Below are positions 20,688 through 30,283 of a stretch of DNA of 64,000 bases, piece by piece. The translations under genes were made by a program, and so were the position numbers. The first letter of the stretch is position 1. Each line of letters starts with the position of its first letter. Below the pieces are notes generated by a model. The model saw only the letters and a list, made by a program, of their open reading frames with translations, did not search any database and had not been told where the DNA came from. Source of the stretch: a virus; IMG/VR virus record IMGVR_UViG_3300022748_000015, positions 1 through 64,000 of that record; one strand, 5' to 3'.

Positions 20688-23520
20688 CCAAGAATTTATT
20701 ATGGAAGAAGTTCTTACCAAGAACTACGGCACTCCTACTATCGTAACCGACGAAGATATGCTTATGCCTATCGAAGATATCATCAAGGCTCATCAGGATG
20801 ATGATATTTATGATGAAGACTTCACTCCCGAGCCAGAGATCCACAATCTCATGGAAGATGATGCCTGCAAGAAGGCTATGACGGCTGCTGGTGGCCACGA
20901 TCGCAATCGCGGCAATGCTGAAGAACTCCGCCACTACTGGACTCACGGTGAGGGTGGCGCAAAGATTCGTTGGAATACTCCTGGAGACTGGAAGCGTTGC
21001 GTACGCCACCTCGAGAAGTACCTCGGCCCTCGTGCAAAGGGTTATTGCCAACTCCGCCACAAGGAGATGGATGGTGTTTACACTGGTAGCCACCTAAACC
21101 CAGGTGGTAATGGTCACCACGGCCATTTCTCAGCCGAGGAATTCAACCAAAACGTTATTGAAGCATCAATCCTAGCTGCTAGAGTTGCTGATGCCAAGGA
21201 ACGTATGTCTCTGGTTGCATCATCTGGTGCAGATACAGGTGCTGCATTTGTTATTCCTCTACTAATTCCAGAGCAATTAGAGTCTGGCGACGGTAGAAGC
21301 TTTACTAAGGATGCAATCTCATTTAGAGAGCTCCCACTTCCGCTCATGTGGCAAATCAAGACTGGTGAAGGCCATTCTGGTTCCGTAGTTGTAGGTCGTA
21401 TTGACAACATGGAACGTCTAGAAAACGGTATTGGAAACGTTACAGGAGTCTTTGATACTGGACCATATGGCCGCGAAGCTCAACGTCTAGTGCAGAATGG
21501 CTTCCTGCGTGGAGTTTCTGCAGACTTAGATCAGTTTGAAGCTACTGAAGTTGATGCAGAAAATGCAGACGACACTTCAGATGCCACTAAGCCAAAGCTT
21601 TCCATAAATCACGCACGCGTGATGGCTGCTACAATTGTAGCTAAGCCTGCATTCCAAGAATGCACTATCACTATTCCCGCTGCAATTGCAGATACCCAGG
21701 AGGAAGACTTGATTCCTAATGACGGAATCTACGAAGAATCAGTTGATTCTTTCGCAGATATGCAAGCTATCACAGCCTCCGGGTTTCTAGAATCAGAGAT
21801 TCCGGTAGCTCCTCCTACAGAGTGGTTCAAGAAGCCAGCACTAACTAAGGCTACTCCGCTCACCGTGACCCCTGAAGGAAAGATCTTCGGTCACATTGCC
21901 GCTTGGCACGTAAACCACATTGGTATGCCACGTGCAACCCGTCCTCCTCGCTCACGTAGCAAGTATGCATACTTCCACACTGGTGTTGTTCGTACCGCTG
22001 AAGGCACCGACATGCCTGTAGGTCAGCTGACTCTTGCTGGCGGTCACGCTTCGCTTCAAGCAGATGCTCGTGCAGCTGCTAAGCACTACGATGACACTGC
22101 ATCTGCAATCGCTGACGTTCACGCTGGTGAAGATGACTACGGTATTTGGGTAGCAGGTTCGCTACGTCCAGATGCCACTGAGGCTCAGATCCGTGCACTA
22201 CGTGCATCTGCTCCTTCAGGAGACTGGCGTCCAATCGGCGGCTCACTCGAGCTTGTTGCAGTTTGCCAGGTTAACGTTCCTGGATTCCCTATCGCTCGTG
22301 CGATTGTAGCCGGTGGCCAGGTTATGGCCCTAGTTGCAGCTGGTGCATATGATATGGCAATTCTAAAGAGCGAAGCAGTAGCATCCCTCACCATGCGTGC
22401 TCAGGGGCTGAACGAGCTTGCAGCATCGGCACCTACTGACCTCAAGGCACGTGCTCGTAATGCAAAGAATAGCCTTAAGAAGAAGAACCTAGAAAGCCTA
22501 ACTGCTTCTGTTGGTTCTCTTAAGGATCGCGTAGCTGCCGCACAAGCCGAGGCTGAGTTCACATATATTCCTGAAGAAGTTCGTATGGAAGCCGCTAAGA
22601 AGGGCCACGCTCTTCCAGATGGATCATTCCCTATTGAAACCAAGGATGATGTAAAGGCTGCTATCCACGCTTATGGCCGAGCAAAGGCTTCTAAGAAGGC
22701 GGATGTTCGTAAGCACATCATCAAGCGTGCCCGTCAGCTCAAGGTGTCTGACCTAATCCCCGAAACTTGGAAGACTGCTGCATCATCAGAAGCTTCTGAC
22801 AAGGTTGCCAGCATGCGTGCCATGATTGCTTCGGTTTCAGAGTTTGCTGATGCTAAGGAAGCTACTCCAGAGCAGATCCAGAAGCTAGCTGAAGCTAAGG
22901 GCGCTGCTGATAAGCAGACTGAAGAAGAAGTTAAGGCAGCTAAGGAAGTAGCAAAGCTTAAGTACGCTACCCCTGAGCAGCGAGCCAAGGCTGATGAAGC
23001 TCGTCAGAATGGTCGCTACACCCCTAAGACTCAGCCACGTGATGACCGCGGAAAGTTCCGTGAAGTTCTTGCCCACTTGAAGCAGAACCTTGGTGTGGCA
23101 GGTCTTCAAGATGCCTTGAAGCAAGTACAGCACGTAGAGAAGCTTGACTTCGCTGGTAACTATGAAGAATCAGCAAAGGCTAGTTCAGAACTACTAAACC
23201 AACTTGACAGACTAGATTCAAAGGCCCTGAACCCTCAGGACCTAGCTAACGTCAAATCAACTGCTGCAGAGTTAGGTAAAGTTATTTCTAACCTACCTCT
23301 ACCTTTTGGGCAGGATGCTCAGAAGCTTAGATTTAGCGATCTTCCAGCCGGACTCAAGGAACTCATGGGTGACATGATTGACAGAGTTGGAAAGAAGATC
23401 GGTAAAAAGGATGGAGACATTGCTACGGCTAGTCTTAAGTCCTTTATGTCGGGTGGAGATGTTTATTCTCAGGGAGAAATCCAGTCTGAGATGAGCAAGC
23501 TTCTTCGACTCCTTACCTAA
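20680..23520 (+). CDS. Capsid maturation protease-type multidomain protein
   Basis: 946 aa. I choose ATG 20680 (MDNQEF) because it overlaps the previous stop; the track of open codons upstream to 20590 lies inside that gene. Order: Cys/His domain copy B at about 65-138; a prohead-protease-like domain at about 172-345 (FVIPLLIPEQLESGDGR, LPLPLMWQIKTGEGHSGSVV, VFDTGPYGREAQRLVQNGFL); a second region with IFGHIAAWHVNHIGMPRATR and ASAPSGDWRPIGGSLELVA; then a DUF6582-type module (HALPDGSFPIETKDDV and KHIIKRARQLK); and finally RDDRGKFREVL and a helical tail. This architecture is typical of actinophage capsid proteases. I cannot point to the catalytic residues with certainty. Confidence 0.8.
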   Translation: MDNQEFIMEEVLTKNYGTPTIVTDEDMLMPIEDIIKAHQDDDIYDEDFTPEPEIHNLMEDDACKKAMTAAGGHDRNRGNAEELRHYWTHGEGGAKIRWNTPGDWKRCVRHLEKYLGPRAKGYCQLRHKEMDGVYTGSHLNPGGNGHHGHFSAEEFNQNVIEASILAARVADAKERMSLVASSGADTGAAFVIPLLIPEQLESGDGRSFTKDAISFRELPLPLMWQIKTGEGHSGSVVVGRIDNMERLENGIGNVTGVFDTGPYGREAQRLVQNGFLRGVSADLDQFEATEVDAENADDTSDATKPKLSINHARVMAATIVAKPAFQECTITIPAAIADTQEEDLIPNDGIYEESVDSFADMQAITASGFLESEIPVAPPTEWFKKPALTKATPLTVTPEGKIFGHIAAWHVNHIGMPRATRPPRSRSKYAYFHTGVVRTAEGTDMPVGQLTLAGGHASLQADARAAAKHYDDTASAIADVHAGEDDYGIWVAGSLRPDATEAQIRALRASAPSGDWRPIGGSLELVAVCQVNVPGFPIARAIVAGGQVMALVAAGAYDMAILKSEAVASLTMRAQGLNELAASAPTDLKARARNAKNSLKKKNLESLTASVGSLKDRVAAAQAEAEFTYIPEEVRMEAAKKGHALPDGSFPIETKDDVKAAIHAYGRAKASKKADVRKHIIKRARQLKVSDLIPETWKTAASSEASDKVASMRAMIASVSEFADAKEATPEQIQKLAEAKGAADKQTEEEVKAAKEVAKLKYATPEQRAKADEARQNGRYTPKTQPRDDRGKFREVLAHLKQNLGVAGLQDALKQVQHVEKLDFAGNYEESAKASSELLNQLDRLDSKALNPQDLANVKSTAAELGKVISNLPLPFGQDAQKLRFSDLPAGLKELMGDMIDRVGKKIGKKDGDIATASLKSFMSGGDVYSQGEIQSEMSKLLRLLT

Positions 23521-23527
23521 AAAGTAA

Positions 23528-23555
23528 GGTACAATTAGTGATAGGTGGAGCGCCT
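23528..23555 (+). promoter_or_regulatory. -35-less late promoter before capsid gene
   Basis: GGTACAAT (23528-23535), seven bases, then AGGTG-GAG-CGCCT (23543-23555), a short hairpin at the predicted 5' end of the RNA. Confidence 0.6.
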
Positions 23556-23648
23556 TGCATCTTTATGATTTAAGTCCCTCGGCCTGAACTGTTCACCAAT
23601 AGATAAGACAACTTATCTATCAAACCAAAACTGGCCTTAGGAGGTACA

Positions 23649-25775
23649 GTGTACGACCAGATCAATGCTCAGCTTGACGGTCTCGCGGACCTCACTGATG
23701 AACAAATCAGTGAGCTTCAGAACGAGATCGTAAGCCAGTTTGAGATGGTTGAGGGTAATGACCCAACTCCTGAAACAGTTGATGCTATGACGTCTCTTGC
23801 AGACTCTCTTGACATCGTTCGTGGTGAGCTAGCTCGCCGAGAGGCACAAGCCGAAGAGCTAGCTGCCAAGGCAGCAGATGCTACCGCTCGTGTTAAGGGT
23901 ATGTCTCAAGAGACTGGAGAGGAATTAGCTATGGCTGATGACGCAACTAACCCAGAGGAGGCTCCTGTAGAGGAGACCACCCCTGCCGAAGAAGCTCCAG
24001 CTACCGACGCTGCCCCAGCAGAGGAAGCCGCCGCAGCTGCAGATGAGGAAACTCCTGCAGAGACCACCGTTGAGGGTGGTCAGGAGGAGCCTGCTGATGC
24101 AGCTCCTGCTATTGAGGACGCAGCCCCTGCAGATGCAGCTCCAGTAGACGAGACCCCAGCCGAGGCCCCTGGCCAGGCTGAGGAGGGTTCTGCTGAAGAG
24201 GAAGCTAAGGAAACCCCAGAAGAAGAGAAGAAGGAGCCTGTAAAGGCTTCCGCTGAGCCAGAGGAAGAGACTGCAGAAGTTGCAGAACCAACCGAGGCCG
24301 CAGCTTCAGATGAGACCGCATCAATTGATCAGGTAGAAGGTTCTGAACTTTCGACCGAAACCGCAGTAACCGAAGACCTTGCAGCAGATGCTGCCGAGGG
24401 ATCAGAGGCTTCTGCAGAAGAAACCACTCCAGAAACAACACCTATTGCTGACGAAGTTCAGCAGGAAGAGCAGGCAACCGTGACCGCCGCAGCAGAAGGA
24501 ACCTTCGAGGCTCCAGCTGACCGTCAGCCTGTAGTTCAGGTAGTAGAGGCAGCTCCAGTGGCAATCACTGCGGGCGCTGACATTCCTGGCTACACCGCCG
24601 GCAGCACAATCAACGACATGTCAGAAGTAGCTTCGGCTATGGAGAAGCGCATCCACTCGCTACGCCGTGTAAACGGTGGCGATGGTGAGCAGCACATCGT
24701 TGCATCTATCACTACCCAGTACCCAGAAGAGCGCACTCTTTCGACTGACGCTCTGTCGAACGCTGCCAAGATTGAGGCTGTAATCGGCCAGGACGCACTT
24801 GTTGCTTCTGGTGGACACGCTGCCCCATTCGAGGTTAAGTACGACATCTTCTCGCAGGGTTCAACCACTATCCGCCCAGTTCGCGATGCACTGCCTCGCT
24901 TCCAGGCTGACCGTGGTGGTATCCGCTTCGTGACCCCACCTTCATTTGCTGCTGGTACCTATGCTGACGCTGTTGGTGTATGGACTGCTGCTGTTGATGC
25001 AGACCCACAGAGCGCTACCAAGACCAGCTACACCGTAACCGCTGCTGGCGAGAACACTGTATCAACTGATGCAGTTACTCTACAGCTACAGTTCGGTAAC
25101 CTTATGACCCGTGCTTACCCAGAGCTTATCGCTCGCCACAACGAGCTAGCTCTTGTACAGCACGCTCGCGAGGCAGAGCAGAACCTTCTGGCTAAGATCG
25201 GTGCTGGTTCAACCGCTGTTACCACCTCGTCGCTCATTGGTTTCGGCCGTGACTTCTTGGTTCAGATCCGTCGTGCAGCTGTTGCTTACCGTAGCCGTCA
25301 CCGCATCGACCCTCAGACCACTCTGAAGGCAATCATCCCTACTTGGGTTTACGATGCAATGGCAGCTGACCTCACCCTAAGCATGCCTGGTGACAACACC
25401 CTTTCGGTTTCGAAGTCTGAAATCGATGGTTACCTTGCAACCGTTAACGTTGACCTCGTAGCTTCGCTCGATGCAAACGTATTCGGTACCCAGGGCGCTG
25501 GAGCTCTTCTCGAGTTCCCAGACACCTTCGACTGGTTCCTCTTCGCAGAGGGTACCTTCCTGTTCCTCGATGGCGGAACTCTTGACCTTGGTATCATCCG
25601 TGACTCATCACTGGTTGGCACCAACGACTACAAGATGTTCACCGAAACCTTCGAGAACGTTGCGAAGGTTGGTATCGAGGCTCTTAAGATCACCTCGACC
25701 ATCTCGGTTAACGGTGTGGCTGCTGCCCTCCGTGACACCACTGGTGGCGCAACTGCAGCTGCTATCGAGCTCTAA
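23649..25775 (+). CDS. Major capsid protein with long acidic N-terminal region
   Basis: 708 aa, GTG 23649 behind a perfect TAGGAGG. Residues 1-95 are helical. About 95-290 is a low-complexity Ala/Glu/Pro/Thr region with repeats such as PAEEAPATDAAPAEE. The HK97-fold coat domain occupies roughly 300-708, with VKYDIFSQGSTTIRPVRDAL, FGRDFLVQIRRAAVAY and a typical late LFAEGTFLFLDGGTLDLG strand. An N-terminal region of this length usually acts as a built-in scaffold (delta domain) removed by the head protease encoded just upstream. A late promoter precedes it. Confidence 0.9.
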   Translation: MYDQINAQLDGLADLTDEQISELQNEIVSQFEMVEGNDPTPETVDAMTSLADSLDIVRGELARREAQAEELAAKAADATARVKGMSQETGEELAMADDATNPEEAPVEETTPAEEAPATDAAPAEEAAAAADEETPAETTVEGGQEEPADAAPAIEDAAPADAAPVDETPAEAPGQAEEGSAEEEAKETPEEEKKEPVKASAEPEEETAEVAEPTEAAASDETASIDQVEGSELSTETAVTEDLAADAAEGSEASAEETTPETTPIADEVQQEEQATVTAAAEGTFEAPADRQPVVQVVEAAPVAITAGADIPGYTAGSTINDMSEVASAMEKRIHSLRRVNGGDGEQHIVASITTQYPEERTLSTDALSNAAKIEAVIGQDALVASGGHAAPFEVKYDIFSQGSTTIRPVRDALPRFQADRGGIRFVTPPSFAAGTYADAVGVWTAAVDADPQSATKTSYTVTAAGENTVSTDAVTLQLQFGNLMTRAYPELIARHNELALVQHAREAEQNLLAKIGAGSTAVTTSSLIGFGRDFLVQIRRAAVAYRSRHRIDPQTTLKAIIPTWVYDAMAADLTLSMPGDNTLSVSKSEIDGYLATVNVDLVASLDANVFGTQGAGALLEFPDTFDWFLFAEGTFLFLDGGTLDLGIIRDSSLVGTNDYKMFTETFENVAKVGIEALKITSTISVNGVAAALRDTTGGATAAAIEL

Positions 25776-25794
25776 ATCGATAGAAATTAGTAGA

Positions 25795-25820
25795 GGGGGA
25801 GCCGGGCAACCGGCTCCCCT
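25795..25820 (+). terminator. Strong hairpin after capsid gene, no T-run
   Basis: GGGGAGCCGG-GCAA-CCGGCTCCCC, a perfect 10-bp GC-rich stem with a GNRA-type loop. It is not followed by a T-run, so it may be a processing or RNA-stability hairpin that raises capsid mRNA level rather than a full terminator. Confidence 0.65.
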
Positions 25821-25860
25821 AATACAAAAAATTTAGACTTTAAATATTAAGGATTAAAGA

Positions 25861-26757
25861 ATGGCTTTCAAGGGTATTTTCCCGGCTCCCAAACTGACTC
25901 CAATGGAGTTCGGTCTATTTAGTGCAGCCAAGCCAGAAGTCACTGGAACCTCGGATGTTGATTCCCGCTGGGTTCGTGGCTTTGAGGTAGACCTAGAGTC
26001 CCGTCCTAACTACGTTCGCTCATGGAGCGAAACCAGTGCAACCTCTGATGTTGCTTACGAAGATGTATCAGCCCCACGCTACCTAGAGGTTAAGCCTTGG
26101 TTCATTGAGGTTGAGGACCACGCAACAACCCTAGGTCTTCTTGGATTAAACCGTTTTGATCGCGTACTTCGCCAACTAGAAGCTGTAACTCAGCGTACCG
26201 TTGAGCGTGAGTTTTGGGAGGGCAATATTGCTCAGGGCGAGGGACTTCCAAATACTTACCTAACTAACCCAGACACCGTTACCATTCTTAATGGTGGAAA
26301 TGCTCTTCCTCCTCACCACGCTATTGCCTATCTAGAGGCTGCAATTGCTCGTGTGTCGGCTGCCGGTGAGCAAGGTGTTCTCCACATGACTCGTGACGTA
26401 GCAACTCTTCTTGGTTCACAATATATGCTTACCCGTGTTGAGGATGACCCAGGCCACATCCACATCGAGACAAATGGTGGAACAACCGTTGTTCTTGGTG
26501 CAGGTTATACTGGAAATGGACCTGTTGGTGCAACTGGAGCTACTGCTACAGATACCTCCAAGTGGATTTACGCAACTGGCACAATCGGTGTTTACCTGGG
26601 AGAGTCAGAAGTAGTAAACGACAACCTAGCGCAAGCTTACGATGTCGCAGGAAACCAGAATGACATGAGAATCAAGGCAACTCGCCCAGTGGCGGCTTAC
26701 TTTGACACCTCGATCCACCTAGCTGTCAAGGTTGACTTGTCAACCACAGCTATCTAA
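25861..26757 (+). CDS. Second capsid-like or head structural protein
   Basis: 298 aa. MAFKGIFPAPKLTPMEFGLF start, then WVRGFEVDLESRPNYVRSW and LNRFDRVLRQLEAVTQRTVE. A late QYMLTRVEDDPGHIHIETNG and IYATGTIGVYLGESEVV give the general look of an actinophage head protein. Several actinophages encode a second coat protein next to the main one (a pentamer or minor capsid type), and this gene has the right place and size. Virion role likely, exact role uncertain. Confidence 0.65.
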   Translation: MAFKGIFPAPKLTPMEFGLFSAAKPEVTGTSDVDSRWVRGFEVDLESRPNYVRSWSETSATSDVAYEDVSAPRYLEVKPWFIEVEDHATTLGLLGLNRFDRVLRQLEAVTQRTVEREFWEGNIAQGEGLPNTYLTNPDTVTILNGGNALPPHHAIAYLEAAIARVSAAGEQGVLHMTRDVATLLGSQYMLTRVEDDPGHIHIETNGGTTVVLGAGYTGNGPVGATGATATDTSKWIYATGTIGVYLGESEVVNDNLAQAYDVAGNQNDMRIKATRPVAAYFDTSIHLAVKVDLSTTAI

Positions 26758-26786
26758 CCAATAAGATACCAAGGAGAAATAGCTAA

Positions 26787-27896
26787 ATGGCTACTCAAGA
26801 ATATGCAGCTAGCATCCAGGGTGTGTCGATTCGTGTCACCCGCCTGGACGCCGCTGGAAACCTGATGACAGGTCCAGCAGACAGCTACACTACTTCTGCC
26901 TTCATGCGTGTCTCGTTCACCCCTGAATATGAAGAGGGCGACGAGATCACCGAAAAGGGTGCGAATGGTGTTGTCTGCGTAACATACAAGGCTCCAGACA
27001 CTCTGAAGCGTATCACCATGGAGCTCGCAATTTGTGAGCCAGATCCAGAGCTTTCAGCTCTGATCTCTGGTGGTCTTCTGCTTCGCAAGAATGTTGGAAG
27101 CTCGACTGACCCTAACCACAAGTCTGTTGGTTGGGCTGCTCCAGGTGTTGGCGATGACCCTGCTGGTAACGGTGTTGCCATCGAGGCTTGGTCACACGCT
27201 GTGAAGGATGGAAAGCGTGCAGGCGTTCTTCCTTACTTCCACTGGGTATTCCCTTACGTGAAGATGCGTCAGTCAGGTGACCGTGTTATTGAAAACGGTC
27301 TGATGGCTAACACCTTCGAAGGTTACGGTCTTGGAAATGCAAACTTCCAGGGCGGTATTGATGGTCGTTGGGAGTTCCCTGTTGCTGCAGAGCGTCCATA
27401 CGCTTATGCACGTACCGACTGGGCCCCAACCGGTCTTTCCGGGTTCTACACCTGGACTGACAATGCAACTGACCAGGTTGTATTCACCTCATCTACAGCT
27501 AAGCAGCCTACTGCAATCACTATTTCTAGTGCTGAGGCTACTGTAACTGACACCAAGGCAACTCTTGGATTTAGCGCTAACCCTGCCATCCAGGTTGGTG
27601 ACACCATCTACGTTCAGAACATTGGATCACTATTCAATGGAACTCAGACTGTTGCTAGTGTATCTGCTAACACTGTTAGCTTCATCAATGCAGCCATTAC
27701 TGCAGATGCTACTGGATCAATCACCTCTGGTTCACGTGTTACCGTCGCTAATGCAGTTACCGAGAGCCACCCAGCTCCGATTGCCACCACAACCACTCAA
27801 ATTGGTGAGGGTGGAGCAAGCTTCAACGTTCCTGGTAACTTGAAGTACAACGCTGACAATGCAATTGATAACATCATTGCATCGAACGAAAACTAA
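26787..27896 (+). CDS. Major tail tube protein with C-terminal add-on domain
   Basis: 369 aa, ATG 26787 behind AAGGAGAAA. Residues 1-215 match the tail-tube fold pattern: an early VSIRVTRLDAAGN strand, ITEKGANGVVCVTYKAPDTL, a middle CEPDPELSALISGG loop and WVFPYVKMRQSGDRVIENG. After about 245 comes a small beta module (VTDTKATLGFSANPAIQVGD, FNGTQTVASVSANTVSFI) of the same type as modules in the tail hub and fibre genes. Add-on domains on tail tubes decorate the tail surface. A strong hairpin follows the gene. Confidence 0.82.
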   Translation: MATQEYAASIQGVSIRVTRLDAAGNLMTGPADSYTTSAFMRVSFTPEYEEGDEITEKGANGVVCVTYKAPDTLKRITMELAICEPDPELSALISGGLLLRKNVGSSTDPNHKSVGWAAPGVGDDPAGNGVAIEAWSHAVKDGKRAGVLPYFHWVFPYVKMRQSGDRVIENGLMANTFEGYGLGNANFQGGIDGRWEFPVAAERPYAYARTDWAPTGLSGFYTWTDNATDQVVFTSSTAKQPTAITISSAEATVTDTKATLGFSANPAIQVGDTIYVQNIGSLFNGTQTVASVSANTVSFINAAITADATGSITSGSRVTVANAVTESHPAPIATTTTQIGEGGASFNVPGNLKYNADNAIDNIIASNEN

Positions 27897-27909
27897 ATAA
27901 GTATCTAGT

Positions 27910-27953
27910 AAACGGGTGGCAGACTGGTCTAATCACTAGTCTGTCACCCGTTT
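27910..27953 (+). terminator. Long hairpin after tail tube gene
   Basis: A 16-bp stem: AAACGGGTGGCAGACT pairs with AGTCTGTCACCCGTTT around a 12-base loop. It is followed by AAACTTA rather than a T-run, so termination may be partial. Confidence 0.7.
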
Positions 27954-27975
27954 AAACTTATAGAGAGGTATATTT

Positions 27976-29085
27976 ATGACTAACAACTTATGGATTCAGC
28001 CAGAAGAGCTTGGCGACTTTGGATATACAGAGTTCTCTGAAGAGGCAGCTAGAGTTGCGTCATACCTCCTCTGGGCCATGTCCGGTAGAAAATATACCGG
28101 AGAAACTATAGTAACCGAGCGTTACACATGTACCTTACGTAATAACCGAATGGGGCCATCAAGGAAGACTACTTCTCCTGTTCTTTTTGGTGGAGATGTC
28201 TATAACATCCCGTCGGGTGACTATGATGAGTACTCTGAGCTTACTGCTGACGGTATGTCACCAGACTCCCGCATTAAACTACGTGGCCGCCCTGTAACTA
28301 AAATACACTCTATCCGTAACCGCACTGGTAAGGTTCTGGACCCGTCGAGCTACTACTTGGTAGATCACTCTACAATTCAGATCAAAGCTGGAACTCCTTG
28401 GACCCCGTGCAACACCGAGATCACTTATTCTTACGGAACTCCAGTACCGCTAGCTGGAAAGATGGCAGCTAGGACTCTTGCTATGGAGTTTGCAAAGCTT
28501 TGGGGTGGAGATGACGACTGCTCGCTACCACAGCGTGTTACTTCAGTGGCTCGTCAAGGTATTTCATATACAATCCTCGATAATCAGGAGTTCATCGATG
28601 AGCTCCGTACTGGTTTGTATGCTATTGACCTGTTCCTAAAAACTACTAACCCGGACAATGCTCGTCGTAAGTCGAAGGTATTTAGCCCAGACCAGCCACG
28701 TGCCCGTCGTTATACGCCTAAATCAGTTGTATTTCCTGTAAATGCAGAGCTAGATATAACCCTGGTTAAGGATACAACTACTTCTTGGAGCTCAGAAGGT
28801 CTTAACCTAGACTTAAGCAACTTCTTCTTAGACTCTGGATGGTCTCCAATAGTTGCACTGCGCAACTATAGCCAATCAAAGACTCTAAACCTAGACTCTT
28901 CTAATATCGTACTTGATTCGGGAACTGGAAATATCTCGATTGATTTCACCTATCAGCCAGTTATGAATGCCATAGGCATGGTTGATCCGGGAACATGGTC
29001 TCTATATGCAACAAAAACAATTGATGATGTAGAGAATATAGTTGAAATTGCTACCGGCAATCTTCAAATAAAGATGTATAACTAA
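27976..29085 (+). CDS. Head-tail adaptor with C-terminal beta domain
   Basis: 369 aa, ATG 27976 behind AGAGAGG. Residues 1-225 have head-tail adaptor features: an N-terminal helix AARVASYLLWAMSGRKYTGE, a beta block IKLRGRPVTKIHSIRNRTGK, and AARTLAMEFAKLWGGDDDCS followed by TSVARQGISYTILD. Residues about 255-369 are an extra beta region with two related segments (LNLDLSNFFLDSGWSPIV and LNLDSSNIVLDSGTGNIS) and are not needed for an adaptor. Inferred role: ring joining portal and tail. The fused C-terminal domain is unusual. Confidence 0.7.
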   Translation: MTNNLWIQPEELGDFGYTEFSEEAARVASYLLWAMSGRKYTGETIVTERYTCTLRNNRMGPSRKTTSPVLFGGDVYNIPSGDYDEYSELTADGMSPDSRIKLRGRPVTKIHSIRNRTGKVLDPSSYYLVDHSTIQIKAGTPWTPCNTEITYSYGTPVPLAGKMAARTLAMEFAKLWGGDDDCSLPQRVTSVARQGISYTILDNQEFIDELRTGLYAIDLFLKTTNPDNARRKSKVFSPDQPRARRYTPKSVVFPVNAELDITLVKDTTTSWSSEGLNLDLSNFFLDSGWSPIVALRNYSQSKTLNLDSSNIVLDSGTGNISIDFTYQPVMNAIGMVDPGTWSLYATKTIDDVENIVEIATGNLQIKMYN

Positions 29086-29100
29086 TAAAGAGAGGCATAT

Positions 29101-29340
29101 ATGTCAATCCAAACTAATTTCCGTGCATCAGATATGCTCGGAGTTAAGAAGCCAGCCGCTAAGGCCGCAGCTCCAAAGGCTGCTGCTAAGCCTACTGCTC
29201 ACAAGCCATCACTGGCTGACATTGTCAACAAGATTGAGGATGTAGTAGAAGCTGTAGTTGAAGCAGCTCCAGTAGTTGAAGAGATCGTTGCTGAAGCTGC
29301 TCCAGTAGTTAAGAAGATCAATAAGGCTGTAAAGGGCTAA
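29101..29340 (+). CDS. Lys/Ala/Val-rich small helical protein
   Basis: 79 aa, ATG 29101 behind AGAGAGG. It has a short folded start (SIQTNFRASDMLGVKKPA), a Lys/Ala/Pro spacer, then an amphipathic valine-rich helix with repeats VEAVVEAAPVVEEIVAEAAPV. No family recognised. Sits among head-tail connector genes. Confidence 0.65.
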   Translation: MSIQTNFRASDMLGVKKPAAKAAAPKAAAKPTAHKPSLADIVNKIEDVVEAVVEAAPVVEEIVAEAAPVVKKINKAVKG

Positions 29341-29344
29341 TAAT

Positions 29345-29851
29345 ATGGTTATCGCTATAGATGTTTCTGGTGTTGCCGAAGATGCTACGCATCTTCGTGA
29401 TTTGATGCAGGGTGTTCTAGAGCGTGTTGAGTCCGTATTCCAGTCCTACAACGTAGAACTACCTAAACGCCGTTACTGGACAATGGGGCAACCGGCTGTT
29501 GACTGTGAACAGCTGGTTGTCACCTTTGTTCAGATGTACCTAGGAACTCCGGGGGCACAAGCTTCCGAACCGCAGCGTTGTCATGTCCCTCGTAGCGTTA
29601 CTTTGGCTATTTCAATTTCCAGAGAAATACCTATTGTTGGTCAAAATGGTAGACCACCAAGCCCTGAAAAACTTCTTCAAGCTGCCGAAGTAACAGCAAT
29701 TGACTCATGGACCCTCATGGACTCGGTTAACCTACTAGATCAATGGGACGATACCGGGTATGGTATTGGTGTTATTGCAACTATGGAGACTGCAGAGCCA
29801 GAGGGTGGTTACCAAACTATTACCCTTCAAGTAACTATGGCGGTTCCATAA
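29345..29851 (+). CDS. Tail terminator-like protein
   Basis: 168 aa. An N-terminal helix (DATHLRDLMQGVLERVESVF), a Cys-containing QPAVDCEQLVVTFVQMYLG segment, then VPRSVTLAISISREIPIVGQ, a helix with AAEVTAIDSWTLMDSV, and a final strand YQTITLQVTMAVP. Order, size and alternating helix/strand pattern fit the tail terminator genes of actinophages, which cap the tail tube. Family assignment is from context and pattern. Confidence 0.65.
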   Translation: MVIAIDVSGVAEDATHLRDLMQGVLERVESVFQSYNVELPKRRYWTMGQPAVDCEQLVVTFVQMYLGTPGAQASEPQRCHVPRSVTLAISISREIPIVGQNGRPPSPEKLLQAAEVTAIDSWTLMDSVNLLDQWDDTGYGIGVIATMETAEPEGGYQTITLQVTMAVP

Positions 29852-29852
29852 A

Positions 29853-30257
29853 ATGACAGCTGAATTCGAGGTAACTAGCTCTAAACTAGTTTTAAACTAC
29901 CCTAAACTCAATGCTTACTTAAACACTCCCGCTGGAGATTTATGGAAGTGGATGGACCGTCGAGGTGACCGAGTAGTTAAGTCAGCCAAACGGCAGGTAG
30001 GTGTTAGGACTGGAAGGCTACGCAGCTCCATCCATATGAGACATGGAGTCTATATGCGTGGCCAAGAACTTTGGATTGGTGCCAATATTAGTTATGGCTA
30101 TATGCACCATGAGGGGACTCGTCCTCACATTATTGCTCCTAAAAATGGTGGAGCTCTGGTTCTCCGTAGTGGGGCGGTAGTTCGAGGTGCAGTACGCCAT
30201 CCAGGCACTAAGGCCAATAAATTCCTGACTGATAATATTCATCATTTTCGATATTAG
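29853..30257 (+). CDS. HK97 gp10-like neck or minor tail protein
   Basis: 134 aa, one base after the previous stop. Features of the gp10-like family: a basic helix MDRRGDRVVKSAKRQV, the signature VRTGRLRSSIHMRHG, and SYGYMHHEGTRPHIIAPKNG followed by VVRGAVRHPGTKANKFL. These proteins help join head and tail. The family signature is strong. Confidence 0.8.
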   Translation: MTAEFEVTSSKLVLNYPKLNAYLNTPAGDLWKWMDRRGDRVVKSAKRQVGVRTGRLRSSIHMRHGVYMRGQELWIGANISYGYMHHEGTRPHIIAPKNGGALVLRSGAVVRGAVRHPGTKANKFLTDNIHHFRY

Positions 30258-30283
30258 TCAAATAATTAAGTATTTCCACATAG

